A stretch of 13,191 bases of DNA. It comes from Chloroflexota bacterium (GTDB lineage Bacteria > Chloroflexota > Anaerolineae > Anaerolineales > Villigracilaceae). The number at the start of each line of letters is the position of its first letter. Positions within the stretch are counted from its first letter, which is position 1. Positions 1 through 6,334 of the stretch are shown here, piece after piece. The stretch covers positions 1-13,191 of the forward strand of contig JACPVB010000057.1 of assembly GCA_016191985.1 (NCBI GenBank), written 5' to 3'. Below the pieces are notes generated by a model. It saw nothing but the letters and a program-made list of their open reading frames with translations, was not told the DNA's origin and searched no databases. A program made the position numbers and the translations under genes.

Positions 1-299
1 ACTTCGATGTGTTGCCCTAAGGTAGATGTGCCAGTCAGTGTCCATTCAGAGACACCGAAATTACCACAGATCCAGTGCTGGTCATCTCCATAATGCACAT
101 CCGGAATCCCTTCAAAACGTTTTGCCAAGCCTTCCCGCACTTCTTTCTTCCCGACGTACCGATCACCACGGGGTGCCAAGCCTCGTGGCATATAGAAGAC
201 GCAGTCATCTGCGAAATAGCCCATGATGGAATCCAGGTCGTGGAGATTGAATGCTTCTAGGAATCCCTGCAACAACTCAATGGTCACCTGCTCGGACAT
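1..299 (-). CDS. SnoaL/NTF2-like small-molecule-binding protein, 3' part outside the window
   Basis: Reading the minus strand from the ATG at 299-297 gives 99 uninterrupted codons up to the window edge, beginning MSEQVTIELLQGFLEAFNLHD. The pattern of a first amphipathic helix, then HDLDSIMGYFADDCVFYMPRG and a later GKKEVREGLAKRFEGIPD, is typical of the SnoaL/nuclear transport factor 2-like fold. This is a cone-shaped alpha+beta domain of about 120-140 residues found in polyketide cyclases, isomerases and many stress or unknown-function proteins. A strong Shine-Dalgarno, GGAGG on the minus strand (301-310 on plus reads AGGAACCTCC), supports this start. The C-terminus lies left of position 1, so about 25-40 residues are probably missing. 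Substrate and pathway cannot be told from sequence. The fold call is fairly safe; any specific function would be a guess. Confidence 0.8.
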   Translation of the reverse strand, partial: MSEQVTIELLQGFLEAFNLHDLDSIMGYFADDCVFYMPRGLAPRGDRYVGKKEVREGLAKRFEGIPDVHYGDDQHWICGNFGVSEWTLTGTSTLGQHIE

Positions 300-745
300 T
301 AGGAACCTCCATGTGCGATACTTGTTGAGAAAGGGTTAACTAGCTAACGGCTGGTGTACTGCTGGTGTGACTCGACACGGCTTCGCCAGTCGATAACCAG
401 ATGGGACGAGATAACGCAGCTTTGACGGAACCGGCTTGAGCCAAACAAACTACCTGAAAACGGCGGCGAATCCCTGCCGTCCAGTGCACCCATGAAGATG
501 GGCGAGCCATCATTTTATATGAGAGAACGTCTTGCTGTCTATGCAAAAATTTGCGAAAAGAGGCGATATTTCAAAAAAATGATCCATTTTTCGCAATTTC
601 CAAATGACGTTCTGAGAACGCATTGTTGGGCGCTGGATGTGTTGAACACTCATATGCGGATCAAAGACCTCTTTCATGATTTTACGACAATTGCGAGTAC
701 TAATTCCATTTGCCAACCCGAGTCTCGCTGGCCACCCGGCACGCC
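300..745. other. 446-bp gene-free stretch between the NTF2-like and VOC genes
   Basis: I see no convincing gene here. Short open frames exist on both strands (for example 492-749 plus, 510-716 minus), but none has a good ribosome binding site or a recognisable protein pattern. The 510-716 minus frame contains GISTRNCRKIMKE, which faintly recalls the N-terminal region of some transposases, too weak to call. It holds two short inverted repeats (551-596 and 608-620) and should contain the promoter of the minus-strand NTF2-like gene, though I find no convincing -35/-10 pair near 310-380. Confidence 0.5.
551..596. repeat. Inverted repeat TTGCGAAAA / TTTTCGCAA
   Basis: TTGCGAAAA at 551-559 is exactly matched by its reverse complement TTTTCGCAA at 588-596, with 28 nt between. 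Just to the right, CGTTCT-G-AGAACG at 608-620 is a perfect 6-bp-arm palindrome. Both lie in a stretch with no gene. They could be operator sites or relics of a mobile element; nothing here decides between these. Confidence 0.4.
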
Positions 746-1180
746 TTAGCCCAGCTGCTCGGCAAGCCCAATGATGATGCCCTCAGGGCCGCGGATGTAG
801 GCGAGCCGGTACGTGTCATCGTACTGCATTTCACCAATGAGATCGGCCCCCTGAGCGCGCATGCGCACAACGACAGCGTCGATGTCATCGACGGCGAACA
901 TGACGCGACGGATACCCAGCGTGTTCACCGGCACATCCACGGGACCAAACCTGATCGCGTTGGGCGTGTGGAACTTGTCCAGCTCAATGCCCTGCCCATC
1001 GGGAGTCCGCATCATCGCGAGGGTGGCCCGGACATCCTTGAGCCCGATTAGGCTCCCGACCAAAGGCCCTTCGACTGTCGTCTCCCCCTCGAGCTTGAGG
1101 TCCAGTTCGATGAAGAACGCCTTGGTGGCTTCGAGATCATCGACAACGATGAGGACGTTGTCCATCCGTTTAACCGTCAT
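746..1180 (-). CDS. VOC superfamily (glyoxalase/bleomycin-resistance-fold) protein
   Basis: The 144-residue product has the two beta-alpha-beta-beta-beta half-modules of the vicinal oxygen chelate fold. The first starts RMDNVLIVVDDLEATKAFFIE near residue 5; the second starts IRRVMFAVDDIDAVVVRMRAQG near residue 90 and ends with RGPEGIIIGLAEQLG. The glutamate near residue 141 fits the usual C-terminal metal ligand of each VOC site. The histidine often seen at the first strand (H-V/I) is replaced by Asn (MDNVLIVV), so the metal site may be altered. The length is normal for a single-chain VOC protein that would dimerise. AGGAGA lies 5 nt upstream of the ATG, which fixes the start. Its 5' neighbour on the same strand is an MFS transporter. 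That layout is common for export/detoxification loci, but the 240-bp gap and its own promoter argue for separate transcription. The substrate is unknown. Confidence 0.88.
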   Translation of the reverse strand: MTVKRMDNVLIVVDDLEATKAFFIELDLKLEGETTVEGPLVGSLIGLKDVRATLAMMRTPDGQGIELDKFHTPNAIRFGPVDVPVNTLGIRRVMFAVDDIDAVVVRMRAQGADLIGEMQYDDTYRLAYIRGPEGIIIGLAEQLG

Positions 1181-1272
1181 GTTATTCTCCTACGCTGTTG
1201 CGGGCGCACCCGGCAGCTGCTCAAGTGAGCGGCAAAACTGGGCGAATTCTTTCTATAATATTCTATACACAG

Positions 1273-1300
1273 ATTATAAACCTACATTTCCCGAATCCAA
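1273..1300 (-). promoter_or_regulatory. Candidate sigma70-type promoter for the VOC gene
   Basis: On the minus strand TTGGAT (1300-1295) and TATAAT (1278-1273) are separated by 16 bp. The -10 is a perfect consensus, and the predicted leader to the ATG at 1180 is about 85-90 nt. The rest of the 1181-1420 gap shows no gene and no clear terminator for the upstream MFS gene. Confidence 0.45.
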
Positions 1301-1420
1301 TCCTCCTGCCTCCTCTGGGCGTAGCGAAGCGGTGCTAAATCCCGTCTCCACAACTAACAACTGCCTACTGCTCACGCCTACAGAAAAGAAAATGCCTATT
1401 GCAGCAAGATCAACTGTCGG

Positions 1421-2671
1421 TTAAGAAAGAGGCGCTGCCTGGGGTTTGGAAATCTTGTCGATGGCAAACAAACCCACGGCGCTGGTCAGGCCGATCAGCA
1501 GACCTCCAATCCAAATCGAACGCGGGGAAATGTTGTCGTTCAAATATCCGCCGATCAGAGGCGCGAGCGTGCGCGCGAGTCCCCAGCCAACCCAGAACAG
1601 ACTCATATACCTGCCGCGCATATCTGCGGGCGCGATGTCGGCCACGTATTTGCTGGCAGTGGGCACGAGCGTCAGCTCGCCAAACGTAAGGATCACCATG
1701 CTCAGCCAGAATCCCCAGAAGCCCGTCATCAGCGCCACGCTGCCCGCGCCGAACGCGTAGATCGTCATGCCGGCGGCGGTCACAAGCAGGGTCTTGTGTT
1801 TGCGCGTCACCTGCGTGACGCCATATTGAATGAACACGCACATGAACGCGTTGGTGGTGGGGATCCAGCCGTACAGCGCCTCAGGCACGCCGAAGTTTGT
1901 TTTTGCATACACGGGCATCAGGATCCATAACATCGACGGTGCGATGAGACCAAGCCCGATCAGCGCAACGAATGCCATGTACCCTTTATCTTTGAAGACG
2001 CGCCCATACCCTTCAGATTGGATGCCCCACTCAGACTCCGCCTTCACCTGCCCAACGGACGAATTGCCTTTTGCTTCGCTGACGGTTTTATCGAGCGTCT
2101 CGCGCGCCAGAAAAAATAATAACAGGCTGTAAATGATGAACCCCGCCGAAGCGCCATAAAAAGCCAGGTTATAAGATGTGGATGCCAGAAACCCGCCCAC
2201 CGCTGGGCCGATCCCGAAGGCGGCGTTATTGGCGATGCGGTTGATGGCGTACGCGTCGGTGCGCTGCTCGGAGGGGATCATGTCTGCCAGCATTGCATCG
2301 GCGCCCACCTGATACAGCGGATTGGAAAAGCCGATCAGCAGCATCAATATTACAAAATGCGGATACGTCTCCGCCCGCATCAGAAAAAAATAAGCGATGC
2401 CATTCACCGCCAGGCTGAAGACCATCACCGCTTTGCGCCCGATTTTATCCGCCAGTGTGCCCGCCAAAAATGACGCGAACAACCCCGTCCCTGCGTTGAT
2501 CGAGATCAATGCCGCCACCGTGCTGAGCGGCAGGTTTAATTTTCCGCTGGCATAGATCAGCAGAAAAGGCCAGATCATGCTCCCGCCCGCTGTGCTAATG
2601 ACAATCCCCGTAATCATCAGCCAATATTGGCGCGGATATTGATTATAAAGAAGTCTGATTTTTGAGATCAT
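1421..2671 (-). CDS. Major facilitator superfamily transporter, 12-TM drug-efflux-like
   Basis: This 416-residue protein has the size and hydrophobic periodicity of a 12-helix MFS carrier. It has a short cytoplasmic start (MISKIRLLYNQYPRQYW), about six membrane segments to residue 190, a charged central loop around 190-230 and a second six-helix half. MFS motif A is clear in the loop after helix 2: GTLADKIGRK at residues 71-80. A motif-C-like stretch (GIGPAVGGFL) is near 153-162, and a repeat-like APADMRGRY...GWGLARTLAPLIGGYL occurs in the second half. The family moves small solutes across the inner membrane, usually driven by protons. The substrate is not predictable, but motif C favours an antiporter/efflux role. 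The MISKIR start looks natural for the family, yet it has no Shine-Dalgarno upstream (minus-strand sequence before it reads CTCCTTCCGCT), so initiation may be weak or from a short leader. Confidence 0.9.
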   Translation of the reverse strand: MISKIRLLYNQYPRQYWLMITGIVISTAGGSMIWPFLLIYASGKLNLPLSTVAALISINAGTGLFASFLAGTLADKIGRKAVMVFSLAVNGIAYFFLMRAETYPHFVILMLLIGFSNPLYQVGADAMLADMIPSEQRTDAYAINRIANNAAFGIGPAVGGFLASTSYNLAFYGASAGFIIYSLLLFFLARETLDKTVSEAKGNSSVGQVKAESEWGIQSEGYGRVFKDKGYMAFVALIGLGLIAPSMLWILMPVYAKTNFGVPEALYGWIPTTNAFMCVFIQYGVTQVTRKHKTLLVTAAGMTIYAFGAGSVALMTGFWGFWLSMVILTFGELTLVPTASKYVADIAPADMRGRYMSLFWVGWGLARTLAPLIGGYLNDNISPRSIWIGGLLIGLTSAVGLFAIDKISKPQAAPLS

Positions 2672-2694
2672 AGCGGAAGGAGTTTATCGCTTGT

Positions 2695-2723
2695 AACATA
2701 AATAAGCAAATTTTTTATTGAAA
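2695..2723 (-). promoter_or_regulatory. Possible promoter for the MFS gene
   Basis: In an AT-rich patch upstream of the MFS start, the minus strand has TTTCAA (2723-2718) and TATGTT (2700-2695) with a 17-bp spacer. Both hexamers are only partial matches. The TGTAACATAAA sequence overlapping the -10 recurs at 2772-2782, beside the terminator. Confidence 0.25.
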
Positions 2724-2774
2724 CTTGTGAGCGAGCACCGAATTTCTTGTTTGCTAAATTATGCGATACTCTGT

Positions 2775-2819
2775 AACATAAAAAACGGACGAAGATTTCC
2801 TTCGTCCGTTTTTTATGTT
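2775..2819 (-). terminator. Rho-independent terminator with perfect 20-bp arms
   Basis: Arms 2775-2794 and 2800-2819 are exact reverse complements around a 5-nt loop (2795-2799). The core CGGACGAAG/CTTCGTCCG is flanked by A6 and T6 runs that make it symmetric, so it should work in either direction. It begins 8 nt past the DUF2283 stop and serves the minus-strand two-gene unit. It also insulates the MFS promoter region. Its loop and upper stem are the same as in the terminator at 3303-3333. Confidence 0.92.
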
Positions 2820-2826
2820 GGGTTTG

Positions 2827-3036
2827 TCAGGCTGGCAAATGAGCGGAGATTCGCTGATAAAGGAATTCTTCCACATCTGTAGATTGACTGGCATGTTCAA
2901 TGGTCATACTTACCACCCGCCCTTGCTCATCAAGGTCGAGATAAATATTTTCATTTAATTCCCTTGTTTCAACGGGAGTTTTGGTGGAAAATTCCAGCAA
3001 TGTAGTATCTGTATCGGGAAAATATTTTACACGCAT
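2827..3036 (-). CDS. DUF2283 family small protein, second gene of a two-gene unit
   Basis: The 69-residue product starts MRVKYFPDTDTTLLEFSTKTPVETRELNENIYLDLDEQGRVV. This is the DUF2283 pattern: a beta-rich opening 'Y..d.D.l.i.f', a central E.....I.LD.D..G.vvg.EI-like segment, and a helical end (STDVEEFLYQRI). The start is chosen at 3036 because AGGAG sits 7 nt upstream. A longer frame reaching 3216 uses a rare start inside the neighbouring gene and is not credible. The gene begins only 4 nt after the stop of the DUF4258-like gene, and the Shine-Dalgarno overlaps that stop, so the two are translationally linked. DUF2283 genes are repeatedly found beside DUF4258 genes in a toxin-antitoxin-like arrangement, where DUF2283 would be the antitoxin-side partner. 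That role is an inference, not shown here. Confidence 0.85.
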   Translation of the reverse strand: MRVKYFPDTDTTLLEFSTKTPVETRELNENIYLDLDEQGRVVSMTIEHASQSTDVEEFLYQRISAHLPA

Positions 3037-3040
3037 GGTG

Positions 3041-3277
3041 TTACTCCTTAAAGTCTCGGTCAAAAAAGGCGTTGTGTACTGTTTCGCCGTCATCCAGCAG
3101 GATGACTCGTAAAGCGCGATTACCCATTTCAGAAATCCGCGCCCAACGACGAATTCTTCCATCAGATTGATGCCCTTCCCGCAATGGATTTTGAATAACG
3201 TATTCAATCCATTCATCCTTAATTATCGAACGATCAGGCCGTTTGCGGGTATAGATGAAATACTGTGTTGTCTTCAT
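3041..3277 (-). CDS. DUF4258-like small protein, first gene of the DUF2283 unit
   Basis: The 78-residue basic product carries YTRKRPDRSIIKDEWIEYVIQNPLRE, then DGRIRRWARISEMGNRALRVILLDDGETVHNAFFDRDF. This matches the general DUF4258 plan: a helix ending in 'I....i..vl..P', a strand with R-x-W-x-x-I, then a lRVvl..dg..v.taf strand at the C-terminus. The fold is thought to resemble the small RelE/MazF-sized toxins. Function is unproved, so 'toxin-like' is an inference from size, basic charge and the linked DUF2283 gene. The ATG at 3277 has no good ribosome binding site. A TATACT hexamer on the minus strand (3295-3290) is close enough to give a nearly leaderless transcript, but no -35 is evident. 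It starts only 23 nt past the pnp terminator. Confidence 0.7.
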   Translation of the reverse strand: MKTTQYFIYTRKRPDRSIIKDEWIEYVIQNPLREGHQSDGRIRRWARISEMGNRALRVILLDDGETVHNAFFDRDFKE

Positions 3278-3299
3278 GATGTAGCTTCAAGTATACAAC

Positions 3300-3333
3300 A
3301 AAAAAGTGGATGAAGATTTCCTTCATCCACTTT
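3300..3333 (-). terminator. Rho-independent terminator of the rpsO-pnp operon
   Basis: AAAGTGGATGAAG (3303-3315) pairs perfectly with CTTCATCCACTTT (3321-3333) around a 5-nt loop. On the minus strand the stem is followed by T6. It starts 11 nt after the pnp stop codon. The upper stem and loop (GAAG-loop-CTTC) are identical to the terminator at 2775-2819, while two lower base pairs differ in a compensatory way. Confidence 0.92.
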
Positions 3334-3343
3334 CAATTACCAA

Positions 3344-5614
3344 TTATCTTCGATTGCGATCCCCGCCGCCGCTGCGTCCACGATCTCCGCTACGGCCGCC
3401 ACGGTCACCGTTGCGTCCACCGCGTCCTGCGCCAGACGAAGGGCCGCCTCGACCGCCGCCGCTGCGCCCGCCCTTATCCTTCTCACGGGCTTCTTCAGCA
3501 GACCAGCCTTCGAGCACAGCCTGACGTGATAGGCGGATTTTGCCCTGCGGATCAATGTCCGTCACCATCACGGTCAACTCATCGCCAAGCACACAGACAT
3601 CTTCCACAGAGTTCACGCGTTCGCTGGCAAGTTGGGAGATATGCACAAGGCCGTCCACGCCGGGGAGCAGGTTCACGAATGCGCCGAAGGCTTCAATGCG
3701 AACCACTTTGCCGGTGTAGATATTGCCGATCACCGCGCTTTCGCTGAGTCCCTCGATGCGTTCCTGCGCGATCTTCGCACCCACGCCATCGACGGATGCA
3801 ATATACACGGTACCGTCTTCTTCGATGTCGATCTTGACGCCAGTGGCTTCCTGCAAGGCGCGGATGTTTTTGCCGCCCGGTCCGATCAACGCGCCGATCT
3901 TATCCACGGGGATTTTCACGGTGATGATGCGCGGCGCGTGCGGTTTCAATTCCGCGCGTGGTTCAGCCAGTGCGGCCAGCATCTTTTCCATAATGGACAT
4001 GCGCGCTACACGGGCCTGTTCCAGCGCTTCCTTCATCATCTGCGCGCTCAGGCCGGAGATTTTAATATCCATCTGCAAAGCAGTGATGCCTGCCGCGGTT
4101 CCAGCCACTTTGAAATCCATATCGCCGAGGTGGTCTTCAGTTCCCTGAATATCGGTGAGAATTTGATAGCGGCCAGTCGAGTCAGTGATGAGTCCCATCG
4201 CCACGCCGGAGACGGGAGCCTTGATTGGCACGCCCGCATCCATCAACGCGAGGGTCGATCCGCAGACCGAGCCCATCGAAGTGGAGCCATTGGATGACAA
4301 CGCTTCGGATACCACGCGGATCGCGTACGGGAAGGATTCTTCGGCTGGGATAACGGGTTCGAGCGCGCGCTCTGCCAACGCTCCATGCCCGACCTCACGC
4401 CTGCTCTGTCCACGCAAAGGCTTGACCTCACCTGTTGAAAACGGCGGGAAGTTATAGTGGTGCATGTAACGTTTTGTCTTGACGGGGGAAAGGTTATCCA
4501 ACTCCTGCGCCTCGCCCAACGTGGCAAGGGTGGCGAAGGACAAGATTTGAGTTTCACCGCGGGTAAAGAGACCAGTCCCGTGTGCGCGGGGTGAAATCGC
4601 CACGTCACACCAGATCGGGCGGATTTGAGTCGGGGTGCGGCCATCGGGGCGTTTGCCCATGCTCAAGATCCGCTCGCGGACGACATCCATTTCAGCTTGT
4701 TCAAAAGCCTCTCGGAATGAAGCAATTGACAGGTAGTCTGAGGCGTTTCCACCTTCGGGGACTGTGCAAAGTTCCGCTTCCGCCTCTTCCTTGATTTTGC
4801 TCATGCCCGAATAAAATTCCACTTTGGAAAGCGGCTTGTCGAGCAATTCGTTCATCTGGCCGCTGACGCGGTCAAAGACTTTCTTCTTCACTTCGTCGCT
4901 GGGCAGGTACAACGTGACTTCGCGCTTGGGCTTGCCAATTTCGGCGGCGATTTGGAGCTGCAATTCGATGATCGGCTGAATGGACTGGTGGCCGAGGTCA
5001 AGCGCTTGTGCCATCACGTCTTCGGGGATTTCGATTGCGCCGCACTCCACCATCAGGATGGCGTCTTTCGTGCCGGCCAGCCTCAGGTCGAGATCAGAGA
5101 CTTCCATCTCGGCAAAGGTTGGGTTGACCACGAACTCGCCGTTCACACGCCCAATGCGGACGGCGCCGACAGGTCCGCCCCAGGGAATATCCGAGATCAT
5201 GATCGCAGCAGAGGCGGCGTTGATCGCAAGGATGTCCAACGGGTTGATGCCGTCGGACGAGAACGAGTACATGATGATCTGTACTTCGTTGCGCATCCCA
5301 TCCTGAAAGAGCGGGCGCAGAGGACGGTCCGTGAGGCGCGCGGTGAGGATTGATTCAGTGGAGGCACGGCCTTCGCGTCGGAAGAACGAGCCGGGGATCT
5401 TTCCGCCTGCGTAGAGTCTTTCTTCATATTCCACGCTGAGCGGGAAGAAATCGATGCCTTCGCGCACGCCGCCCATGGTGGCGGATGCGAACACGATTGC
5501 ATCATCGATACCCAGGGTCAGCGCGCCGCCGGCCTGGCCAGCCAAACGGCCGGTCTCGATGACAATTGTATTATTGCCAACAACGGTTGAAAACTTTTTA
5601 CCTTCGAAATTCAT
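3344..5614 (-). CDS. pnp: Polyribonucleotide nucleotidyltransferase (PNPase) with RGG-like tail
   Basis: This 756-residue PNPase is a phosphorolytic 3'-5' exoribonuclease that trims and degrades mRNA in the cytoplasm, usually as a trimer. Domains in order are: first RNase PH core (about 8-140, with FFRREGR at 77-83), an all-alpha linker (about 150-230), second RNase PH core (about 320-540), KH (about 562-620, GxxG loop as IGPGGKNI at 577-584) and S1 (about 629-697, GNIYTGKVVRIEAFGAFV). The active-site loop SSNGSTSMGS (440-449) and acidic TDIQGTEDHLGDMD segment are present; D488 and D494 correspond to the catalytic aspartates of the E. coli enzyme. The last 42 residues hold 19 Gly and 11 Arg, an RGG-like tail absent from E. 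coli PNPase. Start 5614 is preferred over an upstream in-frame ATG because GGAG lies a few bases upstream and MNFEGKKFSTVVGNNT matches family N-termini. It lies downstream of rpsO, the classic order. Confidence 0.97.
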   Translation of the reverse strand: MNFEGKKFSTVVGNNTIVIETGRLAGQAGGALTLGIDDAIVFASATMGGVREGIDFFPLSVEYEERLYAGGKIPGSFFRREGRASTESILTARLTDRPLRPLFQDGMRNEVQIIMYSFSSDGINPLDILAINAASAAIMISDIPWGGPVGAVRIGRVNGEFVVNPTFAEMEVSDLDLRLAGTKDAILMVECGAIEIPEDVMAQALDLGHQSIQPIIELQLQIAAEIGKPKREVTLYLPSDEVKKKVFDRVSGQMNELLDKPLSKVEFYSGMSKIKEEAEAELCTVPEGGNASDYLSIASFREAFEQAEMDVVRERILSMGKRPDGRTPTQIRPIWCDVAISPRAHGTGLFTRGETQILSFATLATLGEAQELDNLSPVKTKRYMHHYNFPPFSTGEVKPLRGQSRREVGHGALAERALEPVIPAEESFPYAIRVVSEALSSNGSTSMGSVCGSTLALMDAGVPIKAPVSGVAMGLITDSTGRYQILTDIQGTEDHLGDMDFKVAGTAAGITALQMDIKISGLSAQMMKEALEQARVARMSIMEKMLAALAEPRAELKPHAPRIITVKIPVDKIGALIGPGGKNIRALQEATGVKIDIEEDGTVYIASVDGVGAKIAQERIEGLSESAVIGNIYTGKVVRIEAFGAFVNLLPGVDGLVHISQLASERVNSVEDVCVLGDELTVMVTDIDPQGKIRLSRQAVLEGWSAEEAREKDKGGRSGGGRGGPSSGAGRGGRNGDRGGRSGDRGRSGGGDRNRR

Positions 5615-5700
5615 TTTGTCTCCTATTTTGACTCTGGAGTGCGTGGGCTTGCTCATGCGATGCGCATTGCCGCCATCACATTCCAGATTTTCCCGCCTAG

Positions 5701-5755
5701 GTCAGGGACTGAAGAGTGGGAACAACCGTGTTGTTCGCGCTATTCAATTCCTGAC
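5701..5755 (-). promoter_or_regulatory. Nested stem-loop in the pnp leader
   Basis: An outer stem GTCAGG (5701-5706) / CCTGAC (5750-5755) encloses an inner perfect 7-bp stem GAACAAC (5720-5726) / GTTGTTC (5730-5736) with a 3-nt loop. It lies in the pnp 5' leader, about 90 nt before the start codon. In E. coli the rpsO-pnp leader has a long hairpin cut by RNase III that mediates PNPase autoregulation. A like role here is inferred from position and structure only. Confidence 0.5.
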
Positions 5756-5774
5756 TGCGGGCGCTATTTACAAG

Positions 5775-5803
5775 GTAGGGACACAGCGCCGCTGTGTCCC
5801 TAC
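5775..5803 (-). repeat. Perfect 13-bp-arm hairpin between rpsO and pnp
   Basis: GTAGGGACACAGC (5775-5787) and GCTGTGTCCCTAC (5791-5803) are exact reverse complements around a 3-nt loop. The hairpin begins 14 nt past the rpsO stop. On the minus strand it is followed by CTTGTAAAT rather than a T-run, so it is at best a leaky terminator. It could instead be a 3'-end stabilising or processing hairpin, or a copy of a short dispersed palindrome. Confidence 0.7.
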
Positions 5804-5817
5804 AGGTGAACTACTAT

Positions 5818-6090
5818 TTATTTGCGGCGCAGGTTCAAACGTTCGGTTACGCTGAGGTAGCTCTGGTAATTGCTATGGCGCAAGTACGTGAGCAAACGGC
5901 GGCGGGAACCTACCAGTTTGAGCAAACCGCGACGACAGGATTGATCCTGCTTATTGTTTCGCAAGTGCTCGGTAAGCTGAGTAATGCGATTCGTCAGGAT
6001 GGCGATTTGCACTTCAGGCGAACCTGTGTCCTTCTCGTGGCGATGAAAACCCTCGATCGCCTTCGTCTTGACTTCTTTTGCAAGCGGCAT
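5818..6090 (-). CDS. rpsO: 30S ribosomal protein S15
   Basis: The 90-residue product is full length for S15 and shows the family signature: IEGFHRHEKDTGSPEVQIAILTNRITQLTEHLRNNKQDQSCRRGLLKLVGSRRRLLTYLR. S15 is a primary binder of the 16S rRNA central domain and helps organise the platform of the small subunit. The residues that contact rRNA (H-DTGS-E-Q region and the LVGRRRR-like loop, here LVGSRRRLL) are in place. A purine-rich GAAAGGAAG on the minus strand upstream serves as ribosome binding site. It is the first gene of the rpsO-pnp operon, 203 bp before pnp. S15 commonly represses its own translation by binding its leader; the roughly 100-nt leader here has structure that would allow it. 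Confidence 0.97.
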   Translation of the reverse strand: MPLAKEVKTKAIEGFHRHEKDTGSPEVQIAILTNRITQLTEHLRNNKQDQSCRRGLLKLVGSRRRLLTYLRHSNYQSYLSVTERLNLRRK

Positions 6091-6145
6091 GACGTATGCT
6101 TCCTTTCTCTAAAGATTTTTGCAGGTCTCCATGTCCACAGCTTAG

Positions 6146-6159
6146 CCCTCTATAGAGGG
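6146..6159. promoter_or_regulatory. Perfect 14-bp palindrome in the rpsO leader
   Basis: CCCTCTATAGAGGG reads the same on both strands. It lies about 55 nt upstream of the rpsO start and some 35 nt downstream of the proposed -10, so in the transcript or as a DNA operator just inside the transcribed region. It may be part of an S15-responsive leader or a repressor site; neither can be shown from sequence. Confidence 0.45.
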
Positions 6160-6194
6160 TGTATACCGTAGGGCAGGACCAGTCACGAGGCAGG

Positions 6195-6203
6195 ATTATA
6201 CCA
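6195..6203 (-). promoter_or_regulatory. Extended -10 promoter of rpsO-pnp
   Basis: The minus strand reads TGGTATAAT, a perfect -10 with the extended TG motif. The nearest -35-like hexamer, TTTACA (6226-6221), is 20 bp away, too far for an ordinary promoter, but extended -10 promoters often do without a good -35. The predicted transcript starts near 6188, giving a leader of about 100 nt to the rpsO ATG at 6090. Confidence 0.65.
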
Positions 6204-6238
6204 GAGAAATCGCGTGGGCTTGTAAAAAATTTCGACCA

Positions 6239-6257
6239 CGGGTACGCTAAAAGTATG
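6239..6257 (+). repeat. Left terminal inverted repeat of the IS remnant
   Basis: CGGGTACGCTAAAAGTATG matches the reverse complement of 7466-7484 (CGGGAGCGCTCAAAGTTTG) at 15 of 19 positions. The similarity stops beyond that. Confidence 0.5.
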
Positions 6258-6334
6258 AAGATGAGTTTTCAAGAAAGAGCCTCTGAGATAGACTTGGGAT
6301 TGGGCAACCACCAAACCCGAAATCGGAAGCTCAA

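Noticed and set aside
861..1424. 187-codon plus-strand frame across the VOC gene
   Set aside because: It is the complement of a well-supported gene and is Ser/Thr/Arg rich, as shadow frames are.
2827..3216. 129-codon extended frame for the DUF2283 gene
   Set aside because: It uses a rare start inside the DUF4258-like gene. The ATG at 3036 has a good AGGAG and gives the normal family length.
3632..4297. 221-codon plus-strand frame inside pnp
   Set aside because: It is antisense to conserved PNPase coding sequence and shows no protein pattern of its own.
5615..5656. Upstream in-frame ATG adding 14 residues to PNPase
   Set aside because: The added residues do not look like PNPase, while the ATG at 5614 has GGAG in place and starts with the family-like MNFEGKKF.
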